This document shows, one piece after another, positions 1 to 11,074 of a DNA stretch of 33,125 bases. The first letter of the stretch is position 1, and each line of letters starts with the position of its first letter. Below the pieces are notes generated by a model that was not told the DNA's origin, searched no databases, and saw only the letters and a program-made list of their open reading frames with translations. The DNA comes from Streptomyces spongiae (GTDB lineage: Bacteria > Actinomycetota > Actinomycetes > Streptomycetales > Streptomycetaceae), in contig NZ_VJZC01000048.1 of assembly GCF_009377185.1 (NCBI RefSeq), positions 1-33,125 of the forward strand, in the 5' to 3' direction. A program made the translations under genes and the position numbers.

Positions 1-12
1 GGCCTGAACGGC

Positions 13-38
13 CTCGTCCTCAAACGCCGGACGGGCTG
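13..38. repeat. Streptomyces-type short intergenic repeat
   Basis: The stretch reads cgtcctcaaacgccggacg with short flanks. I recognise it as a motif that recurs between genes in many Streptomyces genomes. CGTCC and GGACG at its ends can pair into a small hairpin. It lies just past the stop codon of the exonuclease gene, so it may help end transcription or mRNA. Function is unknown and copy number cannot be seen from one window. Confidence 0.5.
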
Positions 39-82
39 GTTGGTGCGGGCCCGAGCCGCCGGCATCTGCCTGCACGCGCCCT

Positions 83-862
83 CTACACCTCCACATCCAC
101 CACCACCGGCGCATGGTCCGAGGCGCCCTTGCCCTTGCGCTCCTCGCGGTCCACGTACGCGTCCTTCACGGCCTTCGTGAAGGACGCGTTGGCGTACACC
201 AGGTCGATGCGCATGCCGCGGTTCTTGGGGAAGCAGAGCTGGCGGTAGTCCCAGTACGTGAACGGGTGGTCGTACTTGAGGGGGCGCGGGACCACGTCGG
301 AGAGGCCGGCCTCGCGCAGGGAGGCCAGGGCGGCGCGCTCGGCGGGGGTGACGTGGGTGGCTCCCTCGAACGCGGCCACGTCGTAGACGTCGTCGTCCGT
401 CGGTGCCACGTTGTAGTCGCCCAGCACCGCGAAGGGGCGGCTGCCGGCCGCGTCGCCCGCGACGGCCGCCTTGAGGGCCTCGAACCACTGGAGCTTGTAC
501 GCGTAGTGCGGGTGGTCCACCTCGCGGCCGTTCGGCACGTACACCGACCAGACGCGGACCGGGCCGCATGTCGCGGAGACGGCGCGGGGCTCCTGGGCGC
601 CGTCGTAGCCGGGGTCGCCGGGCAAGCCCTTGACGACGTCCTCGAGGCCGACGCGGGAGAGCACCGCCACGCCGTTCCACCGGCCGGTCGCGTGGACCGC
701 CGCCTCGTAGCCCAGCTCGCGCAGCTGCTCGAACGGGAAGCCCGTCTCGGCGATCTTGGCCTCCTGGAGGCACAGCACATCCGTGCCGCTGCTCTCCAGC
801 CAGGCCAGGAGCCTGGGCAGGCGGGCGGTGATCGAGTTCACGTTCCAGGTCGCGATGCGCAT
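83..862 (-). CDS. xth: exodeoxyribonuclease III
   Basis: DNA repair nuclease of the exonuclease-endonuclease-phosphatase fold: 3'-5' exonuclease and AP endonuclease acting in base excision repair in the cytoplasm. Counting from the ATG at 862, the protein is 259 aa, the normal size. The N-terminus MRIATWNVNS carries the metal-site Asn7. CLQEAK gives the metal-binding Glu34. GDYNVAP and RIDLVYAN follow, and the C-terminal SDHAPV holds Asp249-His250. An in-frame upstream start at 916 would add 18 residues ahead of the canonical N-terminus, so 862 is preferred. The next minus-strand gene upstream starts at 1548 and ends at 913, leaving about 50 bp, so the two may be cotranscribed. Confidence 0.93.
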   Translation of the reverse strand: MRIATWNVNSITARLPRLLAWLESSGTDVLCLQEAKIAETGFPFEQLRELGYEAAVHATGRWNGVAVLSRVGLEDVVKGLPGDPGYDGAQEPRAVSATCGPVRVWSVYVPNGREVDHPHYAYKLQWFEALKAAVAGDAAGSRPFAVLGDYNVAPTDDDVYDVAAFEGATHVTPAERAALASLREAGLSDVVPRPLKYDHPFTYWDYRQLCFPKNRGMRIDLVYANASFTKAVKDAYVDREERKGKGASDHAPVVVDVEV

Positions 863-912
863 GTCCCACAACCTACCGGGCGGGTCCGACAACGCGTCCC
901 GCCCGGGTTCCG

Positions 913-1548
913 TCACAGCTCGGCCGACTCCCCCGGGGTCAGCCGCAGGTGCTCCGAGCCGCCCAGAGTGCCGATCTGACGGTCGTAGATCGGACGGGCC
1001 AGGTCGGTGAGCAGGGCGTCGTGGATGTCGTACGCGCGCTGCGGCCTGACCTCCCTGACGTAGTCGATGACCTCGGAGATCTTGTTCCAGGGGGCCATGA
1101 CCGGCAGCATCAGCGTCTCCACGGGGTGGGCCGGGACGGTGAGGGCGTCGCCGGGGTGGAACACCTTGCCGTCGTCGACGAGGTAGCCGACGTTGGTGAT
1201 CCGCGGGATGTCCGGGTGGATCACGGCGTGGAGTTCGCCGTGGACCTGGACGTCGAACCCCGCGGCCGTGAACGTGTCGCCGTGGCCCACGATGTGCACC
1301 CGGCCCGGGAACGCGGACGAGATCTTCTCCGCGACCGACCTGAGGGTCCAGATCCGCGCGGCCGGGTTGTTCTCCATCGCGGCGCGGAGCCGGAACTCGT
1401 CGAAGTGGTCGGGGTGCTCATGTGTGACGAGGATGGCGTCGGCGCCGAGCGCGGCGTCCTCCTCGCTGAATCCCCCGGGGTCGAGGACGAGCGTCTGCCC
1501 GTCCTTCTCGAGGCGGACACAGGCGTGCGACTTCTTCGTGAGCTTCAT
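913..1548 (-). CDS. MBL-fold metal-dependent hydrolase, UlaG-like
   Basis: A 211-aa cytoplasmic protein of the metallo-beta-lactamase fold. The zinc signature THEHPDHFD supplies His43, His45, Asp47 and His48. Later metal-ligand candidates are the His of VGHGD and the HPGDA motif. Size and motif order match the small UlaG/YtnP-like 'beta-lactamase superfamily domain' proteins rather than true beta-lactamases or lactonases. There is no signal peptide. The substrate cannot be told from sequence. It starts at ATG 1548 and sits between exonuclease III and the pcaL-like gene, all on the minus strand with short gaps, so an operon is possible but no functional link is evident. Confidence 0.82.
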   Translation of the reverse strand: MKLTKKSHACVRLEKDGQTLVLDPGGFSEEDAALGADAILVTHEHPDHFDEFRLRAAMENNPAARIWTLRSVAEKISSAFPGRVHIVGHGDTFTAAGFDVQVHGELHAVIHPDIPRITNVGYLVDDGKVFHPGDALTVPAHPVETLMLPVMAPWNKISEVIDYVREVRPQRAYDIHDALLTDLARPIYDRQIGTLGGSEHLRLTPGESAEL

Positions 1549-1603
1549 GGATCCATCGTGCCTCCGTCCTGGGGCGGAGGCTCACTCGTCATGGGGCGGA
1601 GGC

Positions 1604-2899
1604 TCACTCCTGGGGTGTCGTCTCCTCGCGGATGACCTGCTGGGCCACCTTGAACGCGCTGTTCGCGGCCGGTACGCCGCAGTACACCGCCGCTTGCAGG
1701 AGGACCTCCTTGATCTCGACCGGGGTGAGGCCGTTGCGCAGGGCCGCGCGGGTGTGGAAGGCGAGCTCTTCGAGGTGGCCGCCCGCGACCAGGGCGGTCA
1801 GGGTGACGCAGCTGCGGGAGCGGCGGTCGAGGCCCGGCCTGTTCCAGACCTCGCCCCACGCGTACCGGGTGATGAGCTCCTGGAAGTCCCCGGAGAACTC
1901 GTCCGCCGACGCCAGCGCCCGGTCGACGTGCGCGTCGCCGAGCACCTCGCGGCGGACCTTGAGCCCGGCGTCGTAGGGGTCGGGTCTGCCCGCCGCCTCG
2001 GGCTGGGCCACGGCCGGGGCGATCTCGGCGACGGGGCCGATCTGCGACGGCACGGTCAGGGCCGGCTTGACCGGCGCGGCGGGGATCGCCATCTGGCCGG
2101 TGGTCGAGTCGTAGGCGGGCTGCCAGGCGGAGGAGAAGTGCCGTACGAGCAGGTCGGTGACGGCGGCGGGCTGCTCGACGGGGACGAGGTGCGAGGCGCC
2201 GGGGACGACGGCGAGGCGGGCGTCCGGGATGCCGGCGACCAGGGTGCGGGCCTCGGCGGGCCCGGTGACCTGGTCGTCGGAGCCGACGAGGACGAGGGCC
2301 GGGACGCCGACGCGGCCGAGTTCGTTGCGCACGTCGAACGCGGCGAGCGCCTCGCAGGCCGCGATGTAGCAGCCGGGGTCGGTGGTGCGCACCATCTGCA
2401 CGGCCCACTCGGTGATCGCGGGCTGCGCGGCCGCGAACCCTCCGGTGAACCACCGCTCCGGTGACGTACGGGCGATGGGGTCGAGGCCGTTGGTCCGGAC
2501 GATCACTCCGCGCTGCCGGAACTCGTCCGCCGTGCCGAAGCGCGGAGAGGTCGCGATCAGCGCGAGGGAGGCCACACGCTCGGGGTGGCGCAGGGCGAGC
2601 TCGACCCCGACGGCTCCGCCGAGCGCGCAGCCCGCGTAGCCGAAGCGGTGGACACCGAGTCCGTCGAGCGTGGCGAGCAGACGGCCCGCCAGCTCGGCCA
2701 CGGAACCGGCCGGGTACGCGGGCGCGCCGCCGTGCCCCGGAAGGTCGAAGCGGAAGATCCGCCACTGCTTGGACAACTCCGGGACCTGCCGGTCCCACAT
2801 GTGCCATGTTGTACCCAGTGAGGGACCCAGGATCAGGACCGGTGCGTCTTCCGGCCCGTCAAAGCGGTATTGAAGGGTGTTGGTCTGTGCGTCGCTCAC
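1604..2899 (-). CDS. pcaL: PcaL-type fusion: alpha/beta hydrolase + carboxymuconolactone decarboxylase
   Basis: Two-domain protein of the beta-ketoadipate pathway type. Residues about 1-250 are an alpha/beta hydrolase resembling 3-oxoadipate enol-lactonase (PcaD). Residues about 310-425 are a 4-carboxymuconolactone decarboxylase domain (PcaC) with YAWGEVW, RPGLDRRSRS, RNGLTPVEI and VYCGVPAAN. A Pro/Ala-rich linker joins them. The GTG at 2899 has GGGAG about 10 nt upstream; an ATG at 2923 would add 8 residues. The nucleophile elbow reads GYAGCALGG where PcaD has G-x-S-x-G-G, so the Ser position is Ala92, with Cys91 beside it. The later Asp (GSDDQVTG) and His (ASHLVP) are present. No other pca gene is nearby. 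The family call is firm; true enol-lactonase activity is doubtful. Confidence 0.85.
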   Translation of the reverse strand: MSDAQTNTLQYRFDGPEDAPVLILGPSLGTTWHMWDRQVPELSKQWRIFRFDLPGHGGAPAYPAGSVAELAGRLLATLDGLGVHRFGYAGCALGGAVGVELALRHPERVASLALIATSPRFGTADEFRQRGVIVRTNGLDPIARTSPERWFTGGFAAAQPAITEWAVQMVRTTDPGCYIAACEALAAFDVRNELGRVGVPALVLVGSDDQVTGPAEARTLVAGIPDARLAVVPGASHLVPVEQPAAVTDLLVRHFSSAWQPAYDSTTGQMAIPAAPVKPALTVPSQIGPVAEIAPAVAQPEAAGRPDPYDAGLKVRREVLGDAHVDRALASADEFSGDFQELITRYAWGEVWNRPGLDRRSRSCVTLTALVAGGHLEELAFHTRAALRNGLTPVEIKEVLLQAAVYCGVPAANSAFKVAQQVIREETTPQE

Positions 2900-3023
2900 C
2901 CGACTCACGCTCCCACATCTCACATTTTCTCACGTGCTTGGGTCGGAACCCCATGCAAGCCGTCCCACGTTGTGGCAGCCTCGCGAAGATCCTCCACACC
3001 GGGCTTCACACACCACCGCCGAT

Positions 3024-3100
3024 GGTGACGCGCATCGTAGTAGTTCGTCACCCGTTCGGGTTTGGGGTGAGCAAGGTGACCAAGGAGAGGGCAAGGTCAC
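3024..3100. promoter_or_regulatory. two GTGAC inverted repeats between pcaL and mutA
   Basis: GGTGACG at 3024-3030 faces CGTCACC at 3046-3052, and GTGACC at 3076-3081 faces GGTCAC at 3095-3100. Both pairs lie in the 248-bp divergent gap between the pcaL-like gene and mutA. Such paired half-sites suggest an operator for a dimeric regulator serving one or both promoters. This is inference from symmetry only; no regulator gene is in the window. Confidence 0.3.
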
Positions 3101-3135
3101 AGCCGTGCCCTCTGCGCTCTTCTGCGACTCTGTCC

Positions 3136-3141
3136 TAGCAT
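3136..3141 (+). promoter_or_regulatory. -10-like hexamer for leaderless mutA
   Basis: TAGCAT lies so that its last base is 6 nt before the mutA ATG (3148). A transcription start at or next to the A of the ATG is therefore expected. No purine-rich ribosome binding site lies between this hexamer and the ATG, which supports leaderless translation, common in actinobacteria. No convincing -35 was seen 17 nt upstream. Confidence 0.4.
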
Positions 3142-3147
3142 CCGAGC

Positions 3148-4955
3148 ATGACGGTCCTGCCTGACGACGGGCTTGAACTGGCCGCCGAGTTCCCTGACGC
3201 GACCCACGAGCAGTGGCAGAGCCTCGTAACGGGCGTGCTGCGCAAGTCGGGCAAGGACGTCGAGGGTGCCGAGGCCGAGGATGCCCTGTCCACCACGCTG
3301 GAGGACGGGCTGCGCGCCCGGCCCCTGTACACCGCGCGTGACACCGCGCCCGCACCGGGCCTCCCCGGGTTCGCGCCCTTCGTACGCGGGGCGAGGGCCG
3401 AGGGGAGCACCGTCGGCGGCTGGGACGTACGGCAGCGGCACACGACGGCCGACGGTGCCGCGGTGCTCGCCGACCTGGAGAACGGTGTCACCTCCCTGTG
3501 GCTGGTCGTCGGGGAGGGCGGCTTCCCGGTGACGTCACTCGGACAGGTCCTCGACGGCGTGTACCTGGACCTGGCGCCCGTCGTCCTCGACGCGGGGCGG
3601 GACGTCGAGCCCGCGGCGCGGGAGTTGCTGCGGTTGTACGAGGAGCGGGGTGTCTCCGAGGACGCGGCGCGCGGCAACCTCGGCGCGGATCCGCTCGGCC
3701 ACGAGGCCCGCACGGGAGACGTGTTCGACTTCACCGCGGCCGTCGGTCTCGCGCGCCTGTGCGCCGAGCGGTATCCCGGGCTGCGGGCGCTGACCGTGGA
3801 CGCGCTGCCGTACCACGAGGCCGGTGGCTCGGCCGCTCAGGAACTGGGCTGCTCGCTGGCGACCGGCGTCGCGTACCTGCGGGAGCTGACGGAAGCGGGG
3901 CTGAGCACCGAACGGGCCTTCGCGCAGCTGGAGTTCCGGTACGCGGCGACCGCCGACCAGTTCCTGACGATCGCCAAGCTGCGGGCCGCGCGCAGACTGT
4001 GGGCGCGGGTGGCCGAGGTGTGCGGGGTGCCCGCCGCCGGGGCGCAGCTCCAGCACGTGGTGACCTCGCCGGTGATGATGACGCGCCGCGACCCGTGGGT
4101 GAACATGCTGCGGACGACCGTCGCCGCGCTGGCCGCGGGGGCGGGCGGGGCCGAGTCGGTCACCGTGCTTCCCTTCGATCACGCGCTCGGGCTGCCGGAC
4201 GCCTTCGCCCGGCGCATCGCCCGTAACACCTCGACGATCCTGATCGAGGAGTCGCACCTGTCCCGGGTGATCGACCCGGCGGGCGGCTCGTGGTACGTGG
4301 AGCGGCTCACGGACGAACTCGCCCACGCGGGCTGGGAGTTCTTCCAGGGGATCGAGCGGCTCGGCGGCCAGGCCGCCGCTCTGCGTTCGCGGCGACTCGG
4401 TCAGGATCTCGCCGACACCTGGCAGGCGCGTACCCACAAGCTCGCCAAGCGGCGGGAACCCGTCACCGGCGTCAGCGAGTTCCCGCACCTGGCCGAGAAG
4501 CCCGTGGAGCGGCGGCCCGCGCCCGCAACGCCGTCCGGTGGCCTGCCCAGGGTCCGCCGCGACGAGGCATACGAGTCCCTGCGCGCCCGTTCCGACGCCC
4601 ACCTCGCGGCGACCGGCTCCCGCCCCCGGGTCTTTCTGGCCACGGTGGGCCCGGCCGCCGCGCACACCGCCCGCGCGACCTTCGCCTCGAACCTCTTCCA
4701 GGCGGGCGGCATCGAGCCCGTCACCGAGGGCACCTTCGAGGAGAGCGGTGCCGGCGAGGTGTGCCTGTGCTCCAGCGACGCCCTGTACGAGGAACAGGCT
4801 GAGGCCGTCGCCGCGCGGCTCAGGGAGGCGGGTGCCTCGCACGTGTTCCTGGCGGGCCGCCCGGGGCAGTACCCCGGTGTCGACACGTACGTCCACGCGG
4901 GCTGTGACGCGGTCGCCGTGCTGACCGCCGCCCTCGACCGTATGGGAGTGTCCTG

Positions 4956-4956
<1 letters not shown>
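3148..4956 (+). CDS. mutA: methylmalonyl-CoA mutase small subunit
   Basis: The 602-aa beta subunit of heterodimeric methylmalonyl-CoA mutase. It is homologous to the catalytic subunit across the TIM barrel (for example [60 protein letters not shown] in shorter pieces) but has no DxHxxG cobalamin ligand motif in its C-terminal domain, as expected for a structural subunit. It acts in the cytoplasm with MutB to interconvert methylmalonyl-CoA and succinyl-CoA, feeding propionate-derived units into the TCA cycle or supplying polyketide precursor. The stop TGA shares one base with the mutB ATG (TGATG), implying coupled translation. It heads the mutA-mutB-meaB operon and appears leaderless. Confidence 0.95.
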
Positions 4957-7157
<2,201 letters not shown>

Positions 7158-7161
7158 CGCC

Positions 7162-8160
7162 ATGGCGATCGACCTCGACACGTATGTGAAGGGTGTCCTC
7201 GACGGCAAGCGCGCGATCGTCGCCCGCGCCATCACCCTTGTGGAGTCCGCCCGGCCCCAGCACCGCGCCATGGCACAGGAGTTGCTGAGCGAGTTGCTGC
7301 CGCACAGCGGGAAGGCGCGGCGGATCGGGGTCAGCGGGGTGCCGGGCGTGGGGAAGTCGACGTTCATCGACGCGTTCGGCACCCTGCTCACCGGGCTCGG
7401 CCACCGGGTGGCGGTGCTGGCGGTCGACCCGTCGTCCAGCCGTACCGGCGGGTCGATCCTCGGTGACAAGACCCGTATGGAGCGCCTGGCCGTCGACCCG
7501 GCGGCCTTCGTACGCCCCTCCCCCACCGCCGGCACGCTCGGCGGGGTCGCCAAGGCCACCCGCGAGTCGATCGTCGTGATGGAGGCGGCCGGGTACGACG
7601 TGGTGCTCGTGGAGACCGTGGGGGTCGGCCAGTCGGAGACCGCGGTCGCGAACATGGTCGACTCCTTCCTGCTGCTCACCCTCGCCCGGACCGGTGACCA
7701 GTTGCAGGGCATCAAGAAAGGTGTCCTGGAGCTGGCCGACGTGATCGCCGTCAACAAGGCGGACGGGCCGCACGAGCGCGACGCCCGCGCGGCGGCCCGC
7801 GAACTGGCGGGCGCCCTGCGGCTCATGCACGGCAAGGACGCGGCCTGGACGCCTCCCGTGCTCAGTTGCAGCGCCCGGGAGTCGACCGGCCTGGACACCG
7901 TGTGGGAACGCCTCGAACAGCACCGCATCCTGCTGGACTCCACCGGCCGCCTCGCCACCAAGCGCCGTGACCAGCAGGTCGACTGGACCTGGACGATGGT
8001 CCGCGACGAACTCCTCGGCCGCCTCCGCACGCACCCGGCCGTACGGGCTCTCACGCCTGACCTCGAACAGCAGGTGCGGGACGGCGAACTGACGGCGACA
8101 CGGGCCGCCGAGCGCATTCTGAGGGCGTTCGGGGAACACGGCGCGGAGGGCACTCCCTAG
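7162..8160 (+). CDS. meaB: methylmalonyl-CoA mutase-associated GTPase MeaB
   Basis: A 332-aa G3E-family P-loop GTPase (MeaB/ArgK). Walker A is GVPGVGKST at residues 59-67. LAVDPSSSRTGGSILGDKTRM is the conserved switch region, ETVGVGQSE follows near residue 155, and NKADG is the base-recognition motif. The C-terminus holds the helical dimerisation segment (VDWTWTMVRDELL). It acts as a chaperone gating adenosylcobalamin delivery to and cofactor quality in MutAB. It lies 4 bp after mutB in the same operon, the usual arrangement. Older annotations calling such proteins lysine/arginine/ornithine transport kinases are misleading. Confidence 0.95.
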   Translation: MAIDLDTYVKGVLDGKRAIVARAITLVESARPQHRAMAQELLSELLPHSGKARRIGVSGVPGVGKSTFIDAFGTLLTGLGHRVAVLAVDPSSSRTGGSILGDKTRMERLAVDPAAFVRPSPTAGTLGGVAKATRESIVVMEAAGYDVVLVETVGVGQSETAVANMVDSFLLLTLARTGDQLQGIKKGVLELADVIAVNKADGPHERDARAAARELAGALRLMHGKDAAWTPPVLSCSARESTGLDTVWERLEQHRILLDSTGRLATKRRDQQVDWTWTMVRDELLGRLRTHPAVRALTPDLEQQVRDGELTATRAAERILRAFGEHGAEGTP

Positions 8161-8260
8161 AGTTCCGCGGCTGTTACCGTCCCACCTGCAAGGTTCCCTG
8201 CCGCGAGGTTTTTCTGCTGCAAGTTTCCCTACTGACGGTGTGCCGAAGGGGTGCTGCGCT

Positions 8261-9490
8261 GTGCGAGTCCTGTTGGTAGGAGCGGGAGGGGTGGGCACCG
8301 CCATCACCCGGATCGCCGCCCGTCGTTCGTTCTTCGAGCACATGGTCGTCGCCGACTACGATCCGGCCCGCGCGGAGTCCGCCGTCGCGTATCTCGGGGA
8401 GGACGAGCGCAGGTTCACGGCGACGCGACTCGATGCCTCCGACGCGGCCGGTGTGGGGGCCGCCCTCGCGGAGTACCGCTGCGATGTCCTGATGAACGCC
8501 ACCGATCCCCGTTTCGTCCTGCCGCTGTTCGAGGCGGCGCTCGCTCAGGGCGCGCACTACGTGGACATGGCGATGTCGCTGTCCCGGCCGCATCCGTCCC
8601 GCCCCTACCAGGAGTGCGGCGTCAAGCTGGGGGACGCCCAGTTCGAACGGGCCGAGGAGTGGGTGGCGGCGGACCGGCTGGCGCTCGTCGGCATGGGTGT
8701 GGAGCCGGGTCTCTCGGACGTCTTCGCCCGGTACGCCGCCGACGAGCTCTTCGACGAGATCGAGGAGATCGGCATCCGTGACGGTGCCGACCTGGTCGTG
8801 GACGGATACGACTTCGCCCCGTCCTTCAGCATCTGGACGACCATCGAGGAGTGCCTGAACCCACCGGTCGTCTACGAGGAGGGGCGAGGCTGGTTCACCA
8901 CGGAGCCCTTCAGCGAGTCGGAGGTGTTCGACTTCCCGGAGGGCATCGGGCCGGTGGAGTGCGTGAACGTCGAGCACGAGGAAGTGCTGCTGATTCCCCG
9001 TTGGCTGAAGGCCGGGCGTGTCACGTTCAAGTACGGTCTCGGCGACGAGTTCATCGGTGTCCTGCGGACCCTGCACAAGCTGGGGCTCGACCGCACGGAC
9101 CCGGTCACCGTGAGCAGTGCGGCCGGCCAGGTCGCCGTCTCCCCCCGTGACGTCGTCGCCGCCTGCCTGCCCGACCCGGCCGGCCTCGGCGACCGTATGC
9201 ACGGCAGGACCTGCGCGGGCACCTGGGTCAGGGGCACGAAGGACGGCGCGCCCCGGGAGGTGTACCTCTACCACGTGGTCGACAACCAGTGGTCGATGCG
9301 GGAGTACGGTTCCCAGGCCGTGGTCTGGCAGACCGCGGTCAACCCCGTGGTCGCCCTGGAACTGATCGCCTCCGGAGCCTGGCACGGCAGCGGGGTACTC
9401 GGTCCCGAGGCGCTGCCTCCCCGGCCGTTCCTGGACCTGCTGACGGAGTACGGCTCGCCATGGTCCCTGCGCGAGGGAGCACACGGGTGA
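8261..9490 (+). CDS. saccharopine dehydrogenase-like oxidoreductase
   Basis: A protein of about 409 aa with an N-terminal Rossmann fold, RVLLVGAGGVGTAI, and a saccharopine dehydrogenase/carboxynorspermidine synthase C-terminal region (GMGVEPGLSDVFARY, ATDPRFVLPLFEAAL, YVDMAMSLSRP). Such enzymes reduce or oxidise imines between an amino acid and an oxo acid or aldehyde using NAD(P)H. The exact substrate is not readable. GTG 8261 is chosen because AAGGGG lies about 10 nt upstream; GTG 8240 would add seven residues (MPKGCCA) before the Rossmann strand and has no clear ribosome binding site. The gene is followed by an amino-acid permease, so amine or amino-acid catabolism is a reasonable but unproven setting. 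Confidence 0.8.
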   Translation: MRVLLVGAGGVGTAITRIAARRSFFEHMVVADYDPARAESAVAYLGEDERRFTATRLDASDAAGVGAALAEYRCDVLMNATDPRFVLPLFEAALAQGAHYVDMAMSLSRPHPSRPYQECGVKLGDAQFERAEEWVAADRLALVGMGVEPGLSDVFARYAADELFDEIEEIGIRDGADLVVDGYDFAPSFSIWTTIEECLNPPVVYEEGRGWFTTEPFSESEVFDFPEGIGPVECVNVEHEEVLLIPRWLKAGRVTFKYGLGDEFIGVLRTLHKLGLDRTDPVTVSSAAGQVAVSPRDVVAACLPDPAGLGDRMHGRTCAGTWVRGTKDGAPREVYLYHVVDNQWSMREYGSQAVVWQTAVNPVVALELIASGAWHGSGVLGPEALPPRPFLDLLTEYGSPWSLREGAHG

Positions 9491-9575
9491 TATCTCCCGT
9501 GACCGGGCACCAATGACCCGGCAGGCCCCCTGGCTCCCTGTTTGATGAGGTCACGCACGACCGAATCGAGGGAGC

Positions 9576-11072
9576 ATGGCCGGCGCCACCATCGACGAAC
9601 GCCCGCCCGAGGGGCTGAAGGCCGATGCGATCGGGTTCGTCGACGCGCTCGTCATCGGCCTCAACGCCACCTCCCCCGCGTACTCGCTGGCCGCGGCCAT
9701 CGGCCCGGTCGTGGCCCTCGTGGGTGTCTACGCCCCCGGTGTGATGCTGGCGTCGTTCGTACCGATGCTGCTGATCGCCTCGGCGTTCTACTACCTCAAC
9801 AAGGTCGACCAGGACTGCGGTACGACCTTCTCGTGGGTCACCCGCGCGATGGGCCCGTGGGCCGGGTGGCTCGGCGGCTGGGCCATCGCGATGACCGGAG
9901 TCCTGGTGGTCGGATCGCTGGCGGACGTCGCGGTGACCTTCGCCCTGCTCGCCTTCGGTCTCGACAGCTGGGCCGACAACGAGTTCGTCCGCCAGTTGCT
10001 CACGGTGCTGCTCATCCTCGTGATGACGACCGTGTGCGTCATCGGCATCGAGGCGTCGGCCAAGGTGCAGAACACCCTCATCCTGGCGCAGGTCGCCTGT
10101 CTGCTCGCCTTCGCCGTGGTGGCGCTGTACCGGGTCTACGCGGACACCGGCACGCTCGGCTCCCTCGAACCGTCGATCAGCTGGCTTGACCCCTTCGGCG
10201 CCGGAGGCGCGTCACTGACGGCGGCCCTGCTGCTGGGCGTGTTCATCTACTGGGGCTGGGAGTCGGCGGTCAACCTCACCGAGGAGGTCGAGGACTCCGC
10301 CGTCGCTCCGGGCAAGGCGGCCGTCTGGTCCACGGTCATCCTGCTGGTGACCTATGTGGCGGTCGCCATCGCGGTCGTGGCGTACGCGGGGACGACGTAC
10401 CTGACCGAGAACGCCGCGGAGGAGGAGTTCATCTTCGCCCTGCTCGCCGACGAGGCGATGGGGAGCTGGGACTGGGTCGTCCTGCTCGCGGTCTCGACGT
10501 CCGGACTGGCGTCGACGCAGACGACGATCATCCCCGCCTCGCGCACGGCGCTGTCCATGGCTCGCCGTCGCGCGCTGCCCGCGCACTACGGCCACATCCA
10601 CCCACGGTTCCGCACGCCCGACGTGAGCACGTGGTGGGTCGCCGGTATCGCCATCGTCTGGTATCTCGTCGTCCGCCAGATCAGTGAGAACGCCCTGTTC
10701 GACTCGCTCACCGCGCTGTCCCTGCTGATCGCGTTCTACTACGCGCTCACGGGTGTCGCGTGCGCGGTCTACTACCGCCGCCAACTGACCGAGAGCGTGC
10801 GCCACTTCGTCCTCATCGGTGCCGGCCCCCTGGTCGGCGCGGGCCTGCTCGCCTGGCTGCTGGTGGAGTCGGTCGGTGACATGGCCGATCCCGCGAACTC
10901 CTACAGCGGCGTCTCGTGGTTCGGGCTCGGTCCCCCGCTGGTCATCGGCATCGGCATCACCCTCGCGGGTGTGGTGCTCATGATCGTGTGGCGTCTGATG
11001 TCGCCCGCCTTCTGGTCGGAACGTCCGCAGGTGGTCGACCCCGAACTCGTCGACGGCGACAAGGAGTCGTGA
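9576..11072 (+). CDS. APC-family amino acid permease
   Basis: A 498-aa polytopic membrane protein with about 12 hydrophobic segments and APC superfamily features: an unwound first helix region GLNATSPAYSLAAAIGPVV, then DCGTTFSWVTRAMGPWAGWLGGW in the second and third segments, and STSGLASTQTTIIPASR late in the core. It should import an amino acid or amine by cation symport across the cytoplasmic membrane. Substrate is unknown. The start ATG 9576 has a purine-rich GAGGGAG directly before it, with rather short spacing. The gene for a small stress protein starts 2 bp after its stop with its ribosome binding site inside this gene, so the two are coupled. Confidence 0.88.
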   Translation: MAGATIDERPPEGLKADAIGFVDALVIGLNATSPAYSLAAAIGPVVALVGVYAPGVMLASFVPMLLIASAFYYLNKVDQDCGTTFSWVTRAMGPWAGWLGGWAIAMTGVLVVGSLADVAVTFALLAFGLDSWADNEFVRQLLTVLLILVMTTVCVIGIEASAKVQNTLILAQVACLLAFAVVALYRVYADTGTLGSLEPSISWLDPFGAGGASLTAALLLGVFIYWGWESAVNLTEEVEDSAVAPGKAAVWSTVILLVTYVAVAIAVVAYAGTTYLTENAAEEEFIFALLADEAMGSWDWVVLLAVSTSGLASTQTTIIPASRTALSMARRRALPAHYGHIHPRFRTPDVSTWWVAGIAIVWYLVVRQISENALFDSLTALSLLIAFYYALTGVACAVYYRRQLTESVRHFVLIGAGPLVGAGLLAWLLVESVGDMADPANSYSGVSWFGLGPPLVIGIGITLAGVVLMIVWRLMSPAFWSERPQVVDPELVDGDKES

Positions 11073-11074
11073 AG

